DNA of 64,000 bases from Chytridium lagenaria (Eukaryota > Chytridiomycota > Chytridiomycetes > Chytridiales > Chytridiaceae). Made by a program: the position numbers and the translations under genes. Shown in pieces: positions 47,858 to 58,770 of this stretch. Under the pieces are notes generated by a model. It was not told the origin of the DNA. It ran no database searches and saw only the letters and a list, made by a program, of their open reading frames with translations. Position 1 is the first letter of the stretch. Each line of letters starts with the position of its first letter. The DNA lies in contig JAHLKC010000067.1 of the NCBI GenBank assembly GCA_025449115.1, forward strand, positions 1 through 64,000. The letters are read 5' to 3'.

Positions 47858-48393
47858 AACTGTTTACGTTTTTTATTCAAATTGCATGCAAATTTCCCCG
47901 TTTCAAACTGTGCAAGCTGTGCGATCAAACAAAAAAGTCCGAAAATCACATAATTACCTGGCTTGAATTAAACTCACCTTCAAAGATTATAATCGCCTAT
48001 CGCCTTTACCATCTTTACGTTTCATGCATACACACATACGACGGAAATAAAGTAAGCTTTCGCAAAACTGTTTCACGTTTTATAAGGAAAAAGCAGCCAA
48101 GCAAAACAAGAGGATAAGGATCGTACTTAGCGTTGGGACCAGGCAAGCTATCCATTTCATGGAAAGCATAGCTATCGGCAGATTCCAGCGGACAAATCAG
48201 GGAAGCCAACAGAACAAATAAACGACAGCAAAAAAAGAAACAAAAAAACCAAAACAAAACACAAACAGGGAAAGAACATGAACACTTCACAAAACGTGAC
48301 AAAGAGGTTTAAAGTAGGCGAGTGGAAACAATAAGTAAAAAACATAAAGCAAATGACCTTCCAAGCCTCAGCAACAAGTTCCTGGACATTCCA
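47858..48393. other. Intergenic region (RO60 promoter, PRP39 3' end)
   Basis: 536 bp between the RO60 start and the PRP39 stop, both on the minus strand. A- and T-rich with no recognised gene; a Y-RNA-like sequence was looked for by eye and not found. Confidence 0.4.
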
Positions 48394-51268
48394 TTATCCT
48401 CTAATAACCCCTCCACCCTGCTGCTGCTGTGAGTAATCCCACCCCTGCTGTTGTCCATAGTACCCTCCCATCTGCCCCCACATCGCAGCCGCCGCAGCCG
48501 CCGAGCCTGCGGGTAGGCTCCATACCCAGGCATCCCTCCCACCATTGGTGCTCCGCCCATAGGCATCGTAGGCGCCCCACCCATCATCGCCATAGGTGGC
48601 TCGGCACATTATCCATCTTAACAACCTTGGGTGCACGTAAGGACTATCATCTGAAGGTGCCCGACGTTTGTTACTGTCGACTGAAGGGCAACAGCGGATC
48701 GACGGTAGGGTTGGTGCGGCTGCTGAGACGGACGGGCGGGCATTTCGATAGGGTATTCCTTAAGGAGGTCACGCTCAAATTCTTTAGCAGGGACAATGGA
48801 GTCGTGACGGTCGACGAGAAGGTCGAGAAGCGGTAGCCTAATTCGCGCTTCTCATCAGCGACAAAGCATGTCGCAGTCTTGACAGATTCCCATGCGTTCT
48901 TTGAATGGGAAATCGCGTTGATACCTGAATGGAAAAAAATAGTCAGAAATCGTATAGAAGTCAAGAACATGTAAGCTAATCTTTCCCTACCTGGCTGATT
49001 TGTCTCAAATAAGAAATACGATAACATAATACTTTTGATCCGATAAATTCGCCAAATGCTCAGTATATATTCTCCTCGCTTCCTCTGAATCACTCTTAAT
49101 CTACACAAAGATAGAAAAGTAAGTGTATCAAGAATCACTTGGAAAAAAAACAAACATCAAAGAAGTATTTCGCCTTTGCAACTATCAAAAGGCTTTGGCC
49201 TTGTTATCAGTAGCCTCCTCAATAGCCTTGCTGAGGACATCCTCGCCCTTCCAAGCCGCTATGCCGTCTCTCAAAGTGAGAAAGCTTGTAAATGGTCTCA
49301 ACGTGGCCAGAACTACATAATTGATTAGTCATTGTATTAGTCCAAGATGAAAAGGACAATTCACTTACTCGCTTGCAAGAGACGTGCGTAGACCTCCCGC
49401 GCATCAGCAACCTTCCCATTCTCCTCTTCAAAATCTGCATACTGCAAACGAATGGTTGCCCGCCTAAAATAATCGTTAATCATCTCTTAAAGCACGACAC
49501 GCTTACCCTTGCGCACAAATATCGTTGTCGCCCGAATATACACATTCTCGCCCCATCTACATCTCCCCTCGCGTCAAATACTTGGCATACCTGAGCCAAA
49601 ACTCCTCATAAAGCGCGCACGCCACCAAAACCGTTCATACAAATATAACATCTCGCGACATCCCCTTCATTCTCCTCAAAGTCCAAGTACTTCCTCCAAT
49701 TCGCGACCTGCGCATCATCGAGTGGCTTGATATGGAAATAAGGACGTTTAATCTCAGCCTCAAACACCCATCGCTTGTGAACGGCTTCCTGATTTGCATG
49801 TACATCTCGGATTTTACCGAATGGATCTTTGCCTCAAGTCGGATTGAATTTCGTCTTCACTCTAATTATCGTATATTAATACCATTGTAAAAGTAAAATT
49901 TAAAGAATCTACCTTGGCGTTACCAGCCGCAAGCCTCACTTCCTCATCAATTTCTCAGCTCTTCCGGTGCCATGAGCTCCGAAACCGGTCGCGTAACAGA
50001 GAGGCTCGAGTACTTTCAAAGTAGCGAGCATATTGAGTAACGGTATCCGAATCACTCTCTCAAGAATTGCCATAACCCTTGCATCCTGTTGCTTGCTTCC
50101 TCAACTCGATATACTTGTCCAAATGTATGGCTGAGGAAATCGTAACCGACTGCAGAGGCAGCTCGCTCAAATATACTGCGGGAAATGTGTGAGAATTGCA
50201 TGGAAGCGTACAATTTAAGGGAGAATATTTCAAGGGGTATAAGGAGCATAACAATAAATACACAAAGGCAAAACGACAGAACGATAAAGCAGATGGGGCT
50301 TTACAACTCATCCAAGGAGATAAAGAGCCATATGGAGGCTATCCACATAGATTGCATACGCCGATAGAGATATGTCGTTAGAGTAAGGGAAAAAGGAAGT
50401 GAGCTTCAAAAAGCAAAAGAAGAAATCAGCAAATCAAAGGTTGACCACATCAGTTGTCCGATGATGCTTCCTCCACGTTCCACTAAAAGCCTCGCGGCCG
50501 CTCGCGAAAGAGATAAGTGCTTCGTATCTTTCAAAATGTGCAGTTTCCTTCGTCAGTGGTGTACATTCCACAAGGTGTGGAAAATAAAAGAGATAACAAG
50601 AAATAGAAATACATGAAATAGAGAACAAGACGTAAAGTCAGCGGAATAATATGAATCAAAGGAAGATTAATTTAGTGTGACAAATACTTACGCTCGGATA
50701 TCCTCCTCGTCTCCACACTCGAGTAGTCTTGAAAACCGCAAATGAGTCCAAAGGTCAACGCTGTTGTAATCGATGCAACACCCCTCTCGTAGATCTACAC
50801 CAATAACACCATCAAAATTATATTCCAGAAGGGTAAAATGACATCTTCTCTTACCGAGTCAGCTTATCATCACCATCCAAGTTCAACTCCAATCCGCATA
50901 CTTCTTCCAGTACCCAAAACAAAGCGGGAATTTCGCAAGGAAATGTCATAAACTGTCGAAGATTGCTAATGTCGTCTGCCGAAGACTCCTTGGATATACC
51001 ACCGTGGCGGTCTGCGACTCTAATGAGAGCTTCCCAAGATGTAAAGTCGTCGTTCTGTACGATAAGGATTGGCTGTCAACAAAAATGTTGTGGCGTTCTA
51101 GGATAAGGCCTACCGCAGACACCAGCCCCCAGTACTTTTCCCACTCGGTTTGAGGTTCAGTGGTCTCTTCCGTGTGGTTTCCTGTTACGATGGGGTTAGC
51201 ACCATCACAGACGGAATGGTTGGTGATGGTTCTGCTGAGCTCTCACCATTTTGTTCGTCCATCGTCAT
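48394..51268 (-). CDS. PRP39: PRP39-like U1 snRNP splicing factor, HAT repeats (many small indels)
   Basis: The first exon starts MTMDEQNG at 51268, 100 bp from the divergent DDX47 start. HAT repeats follow and can be recognised in changing frames: TEWEKYWGLVSA, TSWEALIRVAE, HIKPLDDAQVANWRKYLDFE, LYEEFWLRYAKYLTREGDVD, FEEENGKVADAREVYARLLQ, LSKAIEEATDNKAKAF, SDSEEARRIYTEHLANL. The C-terminus is Gly/Met/Gln-rich (YYGQQQGWDYSQQQQGGG). PRP39 supports U1 snRNP binding to 5' splice sites in the nucleus. The part from about 49450 to 51150 carries many one- and two-base deletions relative both to family expectation and to the duplicated copy at 58771-59860, far more than other genes here. Either this copy is decaying or the consensus is poor in this stretch. 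Confidence 0.75.
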
Positions 51269-53097
51269 TTTCCTTTGATTTCTCAAACTTTTCTCTTCGT
51301 TGCACCAGCGTTGTCGTGCCTCATACCTTTTTTTTTTTTTTGCTTGTCTAAAGAAAAAGAAACCGTCATGGCACCTGTCGAAGAAAGCAGGGATCTCATC
51401 CCAAGGCTTACAGACCCAGAAAACCCGGACATCACTTTCCGTACTCTCGTACATCTCATAAACCATTGTTACCAGCTAACGTTACGTAAAAAAGGGTCTG
51501 GATCCAAAAATCTGTGATGCCTGCGAGAAACTCGGCTACAAAAACCCTTCTGACATTCAAGCAAAAGCTATTCCATACGCCTTACAAGGTAACACTCTAA
51601 ACCAACGATCTCAGAAACTCACTCCATTTACCAAGATCGAGACATTATCGGTCTAGCTCAAACCGGTTCCGGCAAAACCGCAGCGTTCGCACTCCCTATC
51701 ATCCAAGCTCTCTGCGACAACCCTCAACCCCTCTTTGCATGCGTTATGGCTCCTACTCGGTAGATTTTTTACGTCGTTTTAATCCGATGCTGACCCTATT
51801 TCAGTGAACTCGCGATGCAGATTGCGGAACAGTTTGAAGCTCTCGGGTCGACTATTGGGGTTCGCTGCGCTGTTGTGGTCGGTGGAATGGATATGGTAGA
51901 ACAAGCCATCACTCTGGCTAAAAAGCCCCACGTCATAGTCTGCACACCAGGACGTCTCGTCGACCACTTGGAGAACACAAAAGGGTTCAACCTGAAAACG
52001 CTGAAATACTTTGTGAGAAAAAACGAAACGATTTATTGGGGATTAACAAAATCATCTCAGGTTCTCGATGAAGCCGATCGTCTTCTAGACTTGGACTTTG
52101 GCGCTGAAATTGAAAATGTACTTAAAGTCATTCCCAGGGAACGTCGAACCTTCCTCTTCTCCGCCACAATGACCACCAAAGTCGAAAAACTGCAACGTGC
52201 CTCCCTCACCGACCCTGTCAAACTCGAAGTCACCACCAAATACTCCACAGTCGCCACCCTCCTCCAATATTACCTCTTCTTCCCTTCAAACACAAAGAAT
52301 GCTACCTCACCTACGTTCTTAACGAACTCGCCGGTCAAACCGCCATCGTGTTCACGTTTACATGTATTTCGTCGAGAAAACTTTCGTTGATGTTGAGGAA
52401 TCTTGGGTTTCAGGCGGTTTGTTTGCATGGACAGATGACGGAGACGAAACGGTTGGGGGCGTTGAATAAGTTTAAGGGCGGGGAGAGGAATATTTTGATT
52501 GCCACGGATGTGGCGAGTAGAGGGTTGGATATCGCTGGTGTGGATGTCGTCATTAATTATGATGTGCCACAGAGTTCAAAGGATTACATTTATAGGGTTG
52601 GGAGAACAGCGCACGCTGGAAAGTCTGGAAAATCAATCACGCTCGTCACTCAGTAAGCCTCCCTCTACTTCACCACATCATCCCTTTTTTATATTAATGG
52701 TTCAATTCTATCAGATACGATTTTGAATGGTACCAACGCATCGAACACTCGCTCCAAAAGAAACTCGACGAATACCCATTAGGTGTTGACAAATCTGCCG
52801 TTCTGATGCTCCAAGAACGCGTCTCTGAAGCTGTAAAATTCGCTCACGTCCAGATGACAGAGGAGGCCATGAAAGACTGGGACATGAAAATGAGTAAACG
52901 GTTGAGGGTTTCAGAGATGGGAACGAGTGCAGAGGATATGGATAATGAGGAGGATGTTAGCGCCAAGCTGTTTTAGAAACCGAGAGCGGATGGGGTGGGG
53001 GGTGGGGGTGGACGAGGTGGACGTGGAGGAGGGAGAGGGAGAGGTCGTTAATTAGAATTTTGGTGGTGAATGAGTCACGTTGAGTATTTATGTTTAG
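50202..53097. repeat. Tandem duplication, copy 1 (left part)
   Basis: This segment (PRP39 5' part plus DDX47) is repeated at 58771-61729. Its continuation, the fumarate-reductase 5' part, lies at 58380-58770, displaced by the retroelement inserted at 53098. Similarity is high, with scattered substitutions and many one-base gaps; copy 1 is about 60 bp shorter overall. Confidence 0.9.
51369..53051 (+). pseudogene. DDX47/Rrp3-like DEAD-box helicase, copy 1 (damaged)
   Basis: The layout is that of the DDX47/Rrp3 rRNA-processing helicase: Q-motif region ([17 protein letters not shown]), Walker [24 protein letters not shown] ([10 protein letters not shown]), SAT (FLFSATMT), and motif V ([11 protein letters not shown]). 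Compared with copy 2, motif VI is altered from [10 protein letters not shown] to [10 protein letters not shown] by codons 52591-52593 and 52612-52614. The latter removes a conserved Arg. A base is missing near 52283, and a Lys codon before the RGG-type tail has become TAG (52974-52976). The substitutions suggest real relaxation of constraint in this copy; the missing base alone could be a sequence error. Confidence 0.8.
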
Positions 53098-53313
53098 TCC
53101 GCTCTCATCCAGTGCACGTTATGATGTAGGGAATGCGGGCTGCATCGATAGGCGGCTGATAAACCTCTTTAGGTCGCCAGCCTGTCGAGCAACCCTACAC
53201 AACCAAGAGCCCGCTCCCTACAACATATATAGGCTGCGAATGGTAAGTTGAGTAATAGTCGTGTGGCTTTACATACAGGTAAATGTGTCGTGGTACTTCT
53301 TCAAGGTGTGTCT

Positions 53314-53343
53314 CGCTTTTTTTTTTTTTTTAAAAAAAAAGCG
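53314..53343. repeat. Poly(T)/poly(A) hairpin
   Basis: CGC, T15, A9, GCG form an inverted repeat within the left, non-coding end of the retroelement. Confidence 0.7.
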
Positions 53344-53707
53344 GTCACTGACCTTTAAGAAAGAGAGAACTTTAGATGAGATAGGAGAGTATCTGACTTT
53401 ACCTCGCAAGGGTGCGTCTGTGTCCACTATTAAGTGTTGCTAACCTTAAGTACGTTTTCTTAATAGTAGGATCGTCGCTCTCCTTGCTGTGAGTTCAAAT
53501 GAGTCAGTCTCAACAAGACGCGTCAGACTTTACCATAAAGTCAACACGAAGTTGAAGTTCAAAGGTGCGGCTGGCAATATATAAGAATAAAGCGTCGCTA
53601 AACCTTTGGCGACTGTAACATATGAGAACTGTGAAAGCAGCATGGTCGTTACCTACAGGTAGAAATGACTTGGATGAAATATAACAATAGAAGGTTCGAT
53701 GGTGGCG

Positions 53708-54727
53708 TTATTGACAATGAGGGTGGTGAACAGGGTTGGCGTAGTCAGTTTCACTTAAATGGCGAAAATAGATAGACAACACAAAATCCGGATTTGTGCG
53801 TAGATATCCGTAGAACGCTTCTGACGTCCATCTTCCCCACCGTTGCAACTCATCATCGGTCCAACCACTGTGAAGGTAGTGAGTGGTGCCACCACTTCGA
53901 AAAGATGATTCGCCAGCTTTAAATTGTATTCGGTCCCACAGTTGGTTTTTGAACCAAGACGTTGTTGCTGGCATGCCAGAAGATAAGTGCCAAAGCAGTT
54001 GGTCTTTTGATGATTGAAAAGGCGGAGTACGCCTGGTAGCACTGTGAACTAGGACTTCAATAGCATCCGTCGCATCCAGAGAATCTTGTCGGACCGGTAG
54101 GAAAAGATGTTGTTTATGGTTGGTATTTGTTTTTGGTTCAGGTAACGTAAATGCGTGAGCAAGGAGTTTGTTGTTATGGTAGTGTTTGTTGATATGGCGC
54201 AGGAGTAAGTGTTTTTCGGGGTTGGCGCGTGACGTTATCACTTCGGATAAACGAGCACAAGACCAGAATGCAAGTGACGCCATACCCCAGACAACTGCGT
54301 CTTCATGTATACCAGGATCAATGGTTTGTAACAATAATCGTAAATGCTGAATAGTGAAAGAAGGTGCTTGATCCGGAGAAGAGTTTGGTGCAAAAGACTT
54401 GATATTTGAGAGAGCAAAACGAACCCTTTCATGATTACGTATATCATTCCAAGGCCACGCATTAGCTTTATGATGCGAACCAATAGCTGAAATGTAGGAA
54501 AGTAAAGTTCCGAGTTTTAATTCTTGACGAATGACTCAAAAACCAAAGAAGTCAATGATTTTTAGGAGTGAATCCACAGATACTGGGAAAAGGCTATTCG
54601 GGGCCCAGTTATGCACAGTGGATAATCGTTGCAAGCGAGCAATATTTTCGGCATAAGATTTATTGCGAGGTAAAGTTGTTGCAAACGAAGTAATCCGTCG
54701 ACCACTGTGCACGAACGAGTCTGTCAT
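53708..54727 (-). CDS. Tyrosine recombinase of the YR retroelement
   Basis: The start at 54727 overlaps the RNase H stop by four bases (ATGA-type overlap). The N-terminal part (MTDSFVHSGRRITSFATTLP) leads, after a slip near 54480, into the catalytic domain. This shows the first Arg in SCARLSEVI, the second box as FRSGGTTHYLHSGW, GRW before the nucleophile region, and a Tyr in FYGYLR. It would integrate the circular cDNA by site-specific recombination. The HxxR box is less clear than in bacterial integrases. One frame slip and one in-frame interruption suggest this copy is no longer fully functional, or is affected by sequence error. Confidence 0.75.
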
Positions 54728-56723
54728 GGCGACCCGCGGGAATTAACGGTCCCGTTGCCGTGAAATTGTGAAAATGCAATCTTTGCGTCAATATACGTGA
54801 AAGCGGTCGGTAGTATAACAGGTTTGCGTATTTTTGAAGGAAACACCTTCAAAAACGCTTCGTGGTCGCCCCGAGATAAAGCATCACACCCAGCAACGTG
54901 TTGACGGTTGACGTGAACGAGGCGGAATTGGTACTGGAATCGAATGGATGATTCAACAATATCTCGGATCAACATGGATAACAATTGAGTGGAGCCGTAA
55001 CCTTTCGTATATATTGCAACGTTATTGGCGTTATCAGTATGCCATTAAACGCAACGTCCAGAGAACTCTGACCCCATAGTAGCAACACCCAAAGCAATTG
55101 TTGCGAGTTCTAACGTTTGGGCTACAGGGCCTGAGGATAGTGTGTCAACACAGTGCAGACACCAATCAAACATGAAATAGTAATTGCGTGTGCAAAATCC
55201 TGCTCCCGTCAATGAACTATCACTGACGACCCCAAAATAAGAAGAAGAAAGCCATTCAATCTCTCTAATGAATTGTATGCCAGGCCACTCCAGAATAATT
55301 TCAGCAAACCAAGTAATGTCACGGCGTGCGTCAGGTGGAAAACCGAGGTGGTGAATACCGCAATGACCTAGTAGGTCATAAACACTACGAAGGTATACAC
55401 GGCCTTGAGGAAGAATTTGGCATACCCAAGTTAATGTTCCTGCTACCACAGATATTTGCGAAGAAGACAACGGTGATTTGTTGACAACGGAACGCAGGTA
55501 ATTACTGATATGCCGTCTCTTTTGAATAGGCAAAGACACCGTTAAGGCCATCGTGTCCACCTGAAAGCCGAGGATTTTAAGAGATGTTCCAAACAACACC
55601 TCATCAGCCTTCATAACATATCCGATGAAGTTGAGGATTTTTAGCATGAGCGTGATAGTAACGTTGATCAATGATGGGTGAGTAGCCCCAAAGAAATTAT
55701 CGCTGTAGTGAAAACAGTCGATAAATATTGGAACAAGATCCAACAAACAACGTCGCCAAAGAGACAACACGGGAATCCAGAATCCATCATGCCAAACATC
55801 GTGGCGTGATCAACAAAGTATTGACCTTCAAATTCTATTCCTTGCCAGAATTGATCGATTTCTCGGCGAGGAAATTGGCGGTACGCGGCTTTAGCGTCAA
55901 TCATAAAGAGCATACACCCTACAGGTAAGGATGCAATTTTCTGAATGAGTATGTCAACCCTGTCAAGATGGCAAGGGCCCAGAATGCGCCTGTCAATGTG
56001 ACTGTTGATGCTGTTGGATAAGGTGGTCTTGGGATAAGAGTAATCATGAATAAATCGGATAACCCCGGGGTCAGAACCCTCTTTTTGAACAGCACCGATG
56101 GGAGCATTGGCGAAAACTGGGAATTGATTGACTACGTCGCGGGTAAACGGTCCAGAGCGCCGTTGTAGGTCAACCTCTTTGTGCATATTAGCGCGTATTT
56201 GTTGAGGAGCGGTTGGGTGGAATTCGGTAGTTGAAGAGTGGTTTCTGTGGAAGGATTTGAAGGGCGGAAGCTTAGCCGGAATAGGGAAGCCACAGGTCAA
56301 CCCTCGTAACAAATAGTTACGAATGGGTTGATTTGGGAATGTTCTCGTTAAATATGCGAATGCCGATGGTGATATGGGGGTCTTAATTGTAGTATATTGG
56401 GGGTTTTTTGCAATAAAGATAGCAATTTCCTTTTGAGATGCAGTAAAAGGAAGTTCCATTGGTGCTTGGATGGTGCATATCTTATCACGGGTAGGTATAA
56501 GCCGGACAGATGGGAGCACAGCTTTTTGCAGGTTGGGAACACACGCCACCACCGCTGCGGCATCGGGATTTGTTTCCAGCAGCGAAGGAGGTTTTGGTCG
56601 ATGTGTGGGTATAATATGAGGAATGGAGGGTACTTGAAATGCTTGAATTGGAGAACGCGGCCGTGAGGAAACAGTTTTAACGCTTCTCTGGAGAGGAGCG
56701 TCGACGGGTTTTACTTTTATCAA
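54724..56723 (-). CDS. Reverse transcriptase - RNase H of the YR retroelement
   Basis: RT fingers/palm segments include VIRFIHDYSYPKTTLSNSIN, motif A in LFMIDAKAAYRQF, then GMMDSGFPCCLFGDVV. Motif C appears as FHYSDNFFG, so the usual Y-x-D-D reads Y-S-D-N. The thumb is LGFQVDTMALTVSLP. RNase H follows with VVSDSSLTGAGF, ELATIALGVA, WHTDNANNVAIYTKG and HVAGCDALSRGD. Frame changes occur near 55750 (between RT motifs B and C) and 55048 (inside RNase H). It copies element RNA into DNA in the host cell. The gag zinc-knuckle frame continues directly into this region. Confidence 0.8.
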
Positions 56724-58127
56724 TAACCGGCCTTTCTGTAACGGTAACTGTTTTGGTAGAATTGACTGGCGAGTGGAATTAGCGGCACAATGCTTTTCGT
56801 TGCATATTGAGCATGTGTGCTCATAGTTGCATCTTCCTCGAAGGTAACACCCTTTGAGGGAGTTGTATTTGAAACAAATATTCGCCGCTTGTGCGGCGGT
56901 ACGAAAAGTCTTTCCAGTAGCTTCAGTAGGTACAGGACGAAACGCAATATTTTGTTGGGATTATTGGCTTGAAACCGCTGGGTTACGTAACGCGCCAATA
57001 GGAGAGATGCGTCCATCGTCAAGTTGCAGGTAGGAGTCTTTTAACGAAACAGCGCTTGGCGTATTCAAACGACGCGGCCGCTTCCCAGCAGTAAGAATTT
57101 GCAATTTCAAGAATTTGAGCTTTAAATTGTTTAAGCTCGTCCTTGCGGTGGAGGGTAAAACACTAGCGTTGCATTTTTAAAACGCTTATATGCCGCACTC
57201 CACGCTGCAAAGTCCTTGAATTCTTCGATTCATCAACCAACTCTTCGGACCAATTCAAGAACCTTCCTCGAGAACAATTCGGCGAGCAGTTTTAGAACCG
57301 CTCTCCGCATCAAAAACAACCATACGGAGGTCGTGAAGTTTAGCGATAGAGTCCCAAATTTCGTTCGAGAAATAATTGACGAGCACAGGGTCAATAGAAA
57401 TGACTAATTCCAAAATGTCCTTTTTTTGAAGGACTCGTAGTTCGGTAAGTATTTCCATGGTGGGCAATAGTATGTGGTGTTTCCTTTCCGATCGCCGACA
57501 TTATTCCCGTACGAGAAGAAATGGGTTCTCTTTTCAACCATTAGTAAAGAGCGCGCCCGTACGATGGCGTCCTTCGCTTTGGCCCATTTAACATCAACTT
57601 TTTTGGTAGCGGTGGCGGGGTAAACCCAAATGGAAATAAACCCATACCGGAAATGTCGGGGGCTCTTATATTTCATTAGGAACGCTGACTGCGGGTGCTA
57701 GCGACCACCCAGTTTTTGTTAAGATTGGGATGAGTTCTGGCTGACGGTTGGGTGTAGGCCCGTCAACTTGACGCGGCTTCTTTGACCCAAACGATCCGAA
57801 CTGTGCAACATTCTCCAAGGAGTTAGACCGTTTCCTAGTGGCACTGGTCGATGGTGGGAGGTTGGGAGGACGATTTTCAACGTGAAGCGAATAGGCTTAT
57901 CTTTAGTTTTCGACCTGAAGCGATTGACGAGACGTCGGACATCGTCAGCGTTAAAGGTGCCATCCTGGAACATCTCCGCTAGGGCCTCGTCAAAGGCGTC
58001 ATCTTCCAATCTCATAGACGACGTCGTCAATGTTCGAGGTGATGTTGGTTACCGACCTTGCTGGACCACCTTCAGCCCCTTTTCCTCCACTGGACACATG
58101 AACGCCATCGTCACTGGAATCCGACAT
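56724..58127 (-). CDS. Gag-like ORF with CCCH/CCHC-type zinc knuckle (broken)
   Basis: The start at 58127 opens an acidic Ser/Asp/Gly-rich segment (MSDSSDDGVHVSSGG). A slip near 58020 leads to RLEDDAFDEALAEMF. Further frame changes follow before a zinc-knuckle region (CFKYNSLKGC, CNYEHTCSICNEKHC) at about 56880-56790 whose frame runs on into the RT region. This is the usual gag placement in DIRS/Ngaro elements. An 18-bp tandem duplication (CTGAACAGAGTGTAGATG) sits in its leader at 58167-58202. Confidence 0.6.
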
Positions 58128-58379
58128 GGCGAAGTAGAATAACGCGTTGGAAATGGACGGATGTTTACTGAACAGAGTGTAGATGCTGAACAGAGTGTAG
58201 ATGGGTAGATGACGTTGGATAAGGTGAATGCGATGATATTAATGTCTTGTTTGTTATGGGTAGTGTTTGTCTCAAGTAAAAATGTGCCCGAAGAGAGCGT
58301 CGTCAATTTGGGGAAAGTGAAGAGTTCTGTGGCGTGACACAGACCTTCACGCTCCCCTAAATTGCTTACGCATAGTTAG

Positions 58380-58770
58380 GACCTCAAAAAGTCCATTTCA
58401 AAAAATGACATTTTTTTCGTACAAATAACGAGTGCTGTTCAAAAAGTTGCATGCTTGCCATTCATATACTTTTTCAACGACGATCCATCATGCTTACAGC
58501 TCCTCTCCTTAAAAGCGTTGTCGTCGTGGGTGGTGGTCTTGCAGGCCTATCAGCTGCGATCGAGGCATACAGAGCGGGCGCAGCCGTCACCGTCCTTGAA
58601 AAAGAATCAAGGTTGGGTGGGAACAGCGCCAAAGCCACATCAGGTTCCTCTTTACCCCCTCTCCATTTTCCCCAAACTCAATGCATTTTTTTTTTTGTAA
58701 ACAGGCATGAATGCTGCATTATCCCCACATCAGTCATCCATAGGAATTCAAGACTCTATCACGGCGTTCC
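58380..58770. repeat. Tandem duplication, copy 1 (right part)
   Basis: This is the continuation of copy 1 after the retroelement: DDX47 3' spacer and the fumarate-reductase 5' part. It matches 61730-62120 with roughly 2% substitutions by eye. It ends abruptly at 58770, where GGCGTTCC joins PRP39 sequence. Confidence 0.88.
58490..58770 (+). pseudogene. Truncated 5' fragment of the fumarate-reductase gene
   Basis: It begins MLTAPLLKSVVVVGGGLAGL with the FAD-binding GGGLAGLSAA motif and RLGGNSAKATSG, then the first intron and the start of the second exon (MNAALSPHQSSIGIQDSI). The reading stops at the duplication junction 58770/58771, after which the sequence is PRP39-derived. The full gene is at 61842-63587. 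It may be transcribed from its own promoter copy but cannot encode an active enzyme. Confidence 0.85.

Larger units (their letters stand above)
53098..58379 (-). mobile_element. Tyrosine-recombinase retrotransposon (DIRS/Ngaro-like), about 5.3 kb
   Basis: The limits are set by comparison with the empty site at 61720-61735 in the second duplication copy. Shared flanking sequence stops at TTAG on the left (53094-53097) and resumes from TTAG on the right (58376-58379). Coding order on the minus strand is gag-like with zinc knuckle, reverse transcriptase, RNase H, then tyrosine recombinase, which is diagnostic of YR retroelements. A GCGTGA/TCACGC inverted repeat lies near the right end (58332-58352) and an inverted repeat around 53127-53222 near the left end. 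Apart from TTAG there is no target-site duplication, as expected for recombinase-mediated integration. Confidence 0.85.

Noticed and set aside
48015..48302. Minus-strand ORF between RO60 and PRP39 (Cys/Phe-rich)
   Set aside because: Low-complexity translation of A-rich DNA, with no splice or family support.
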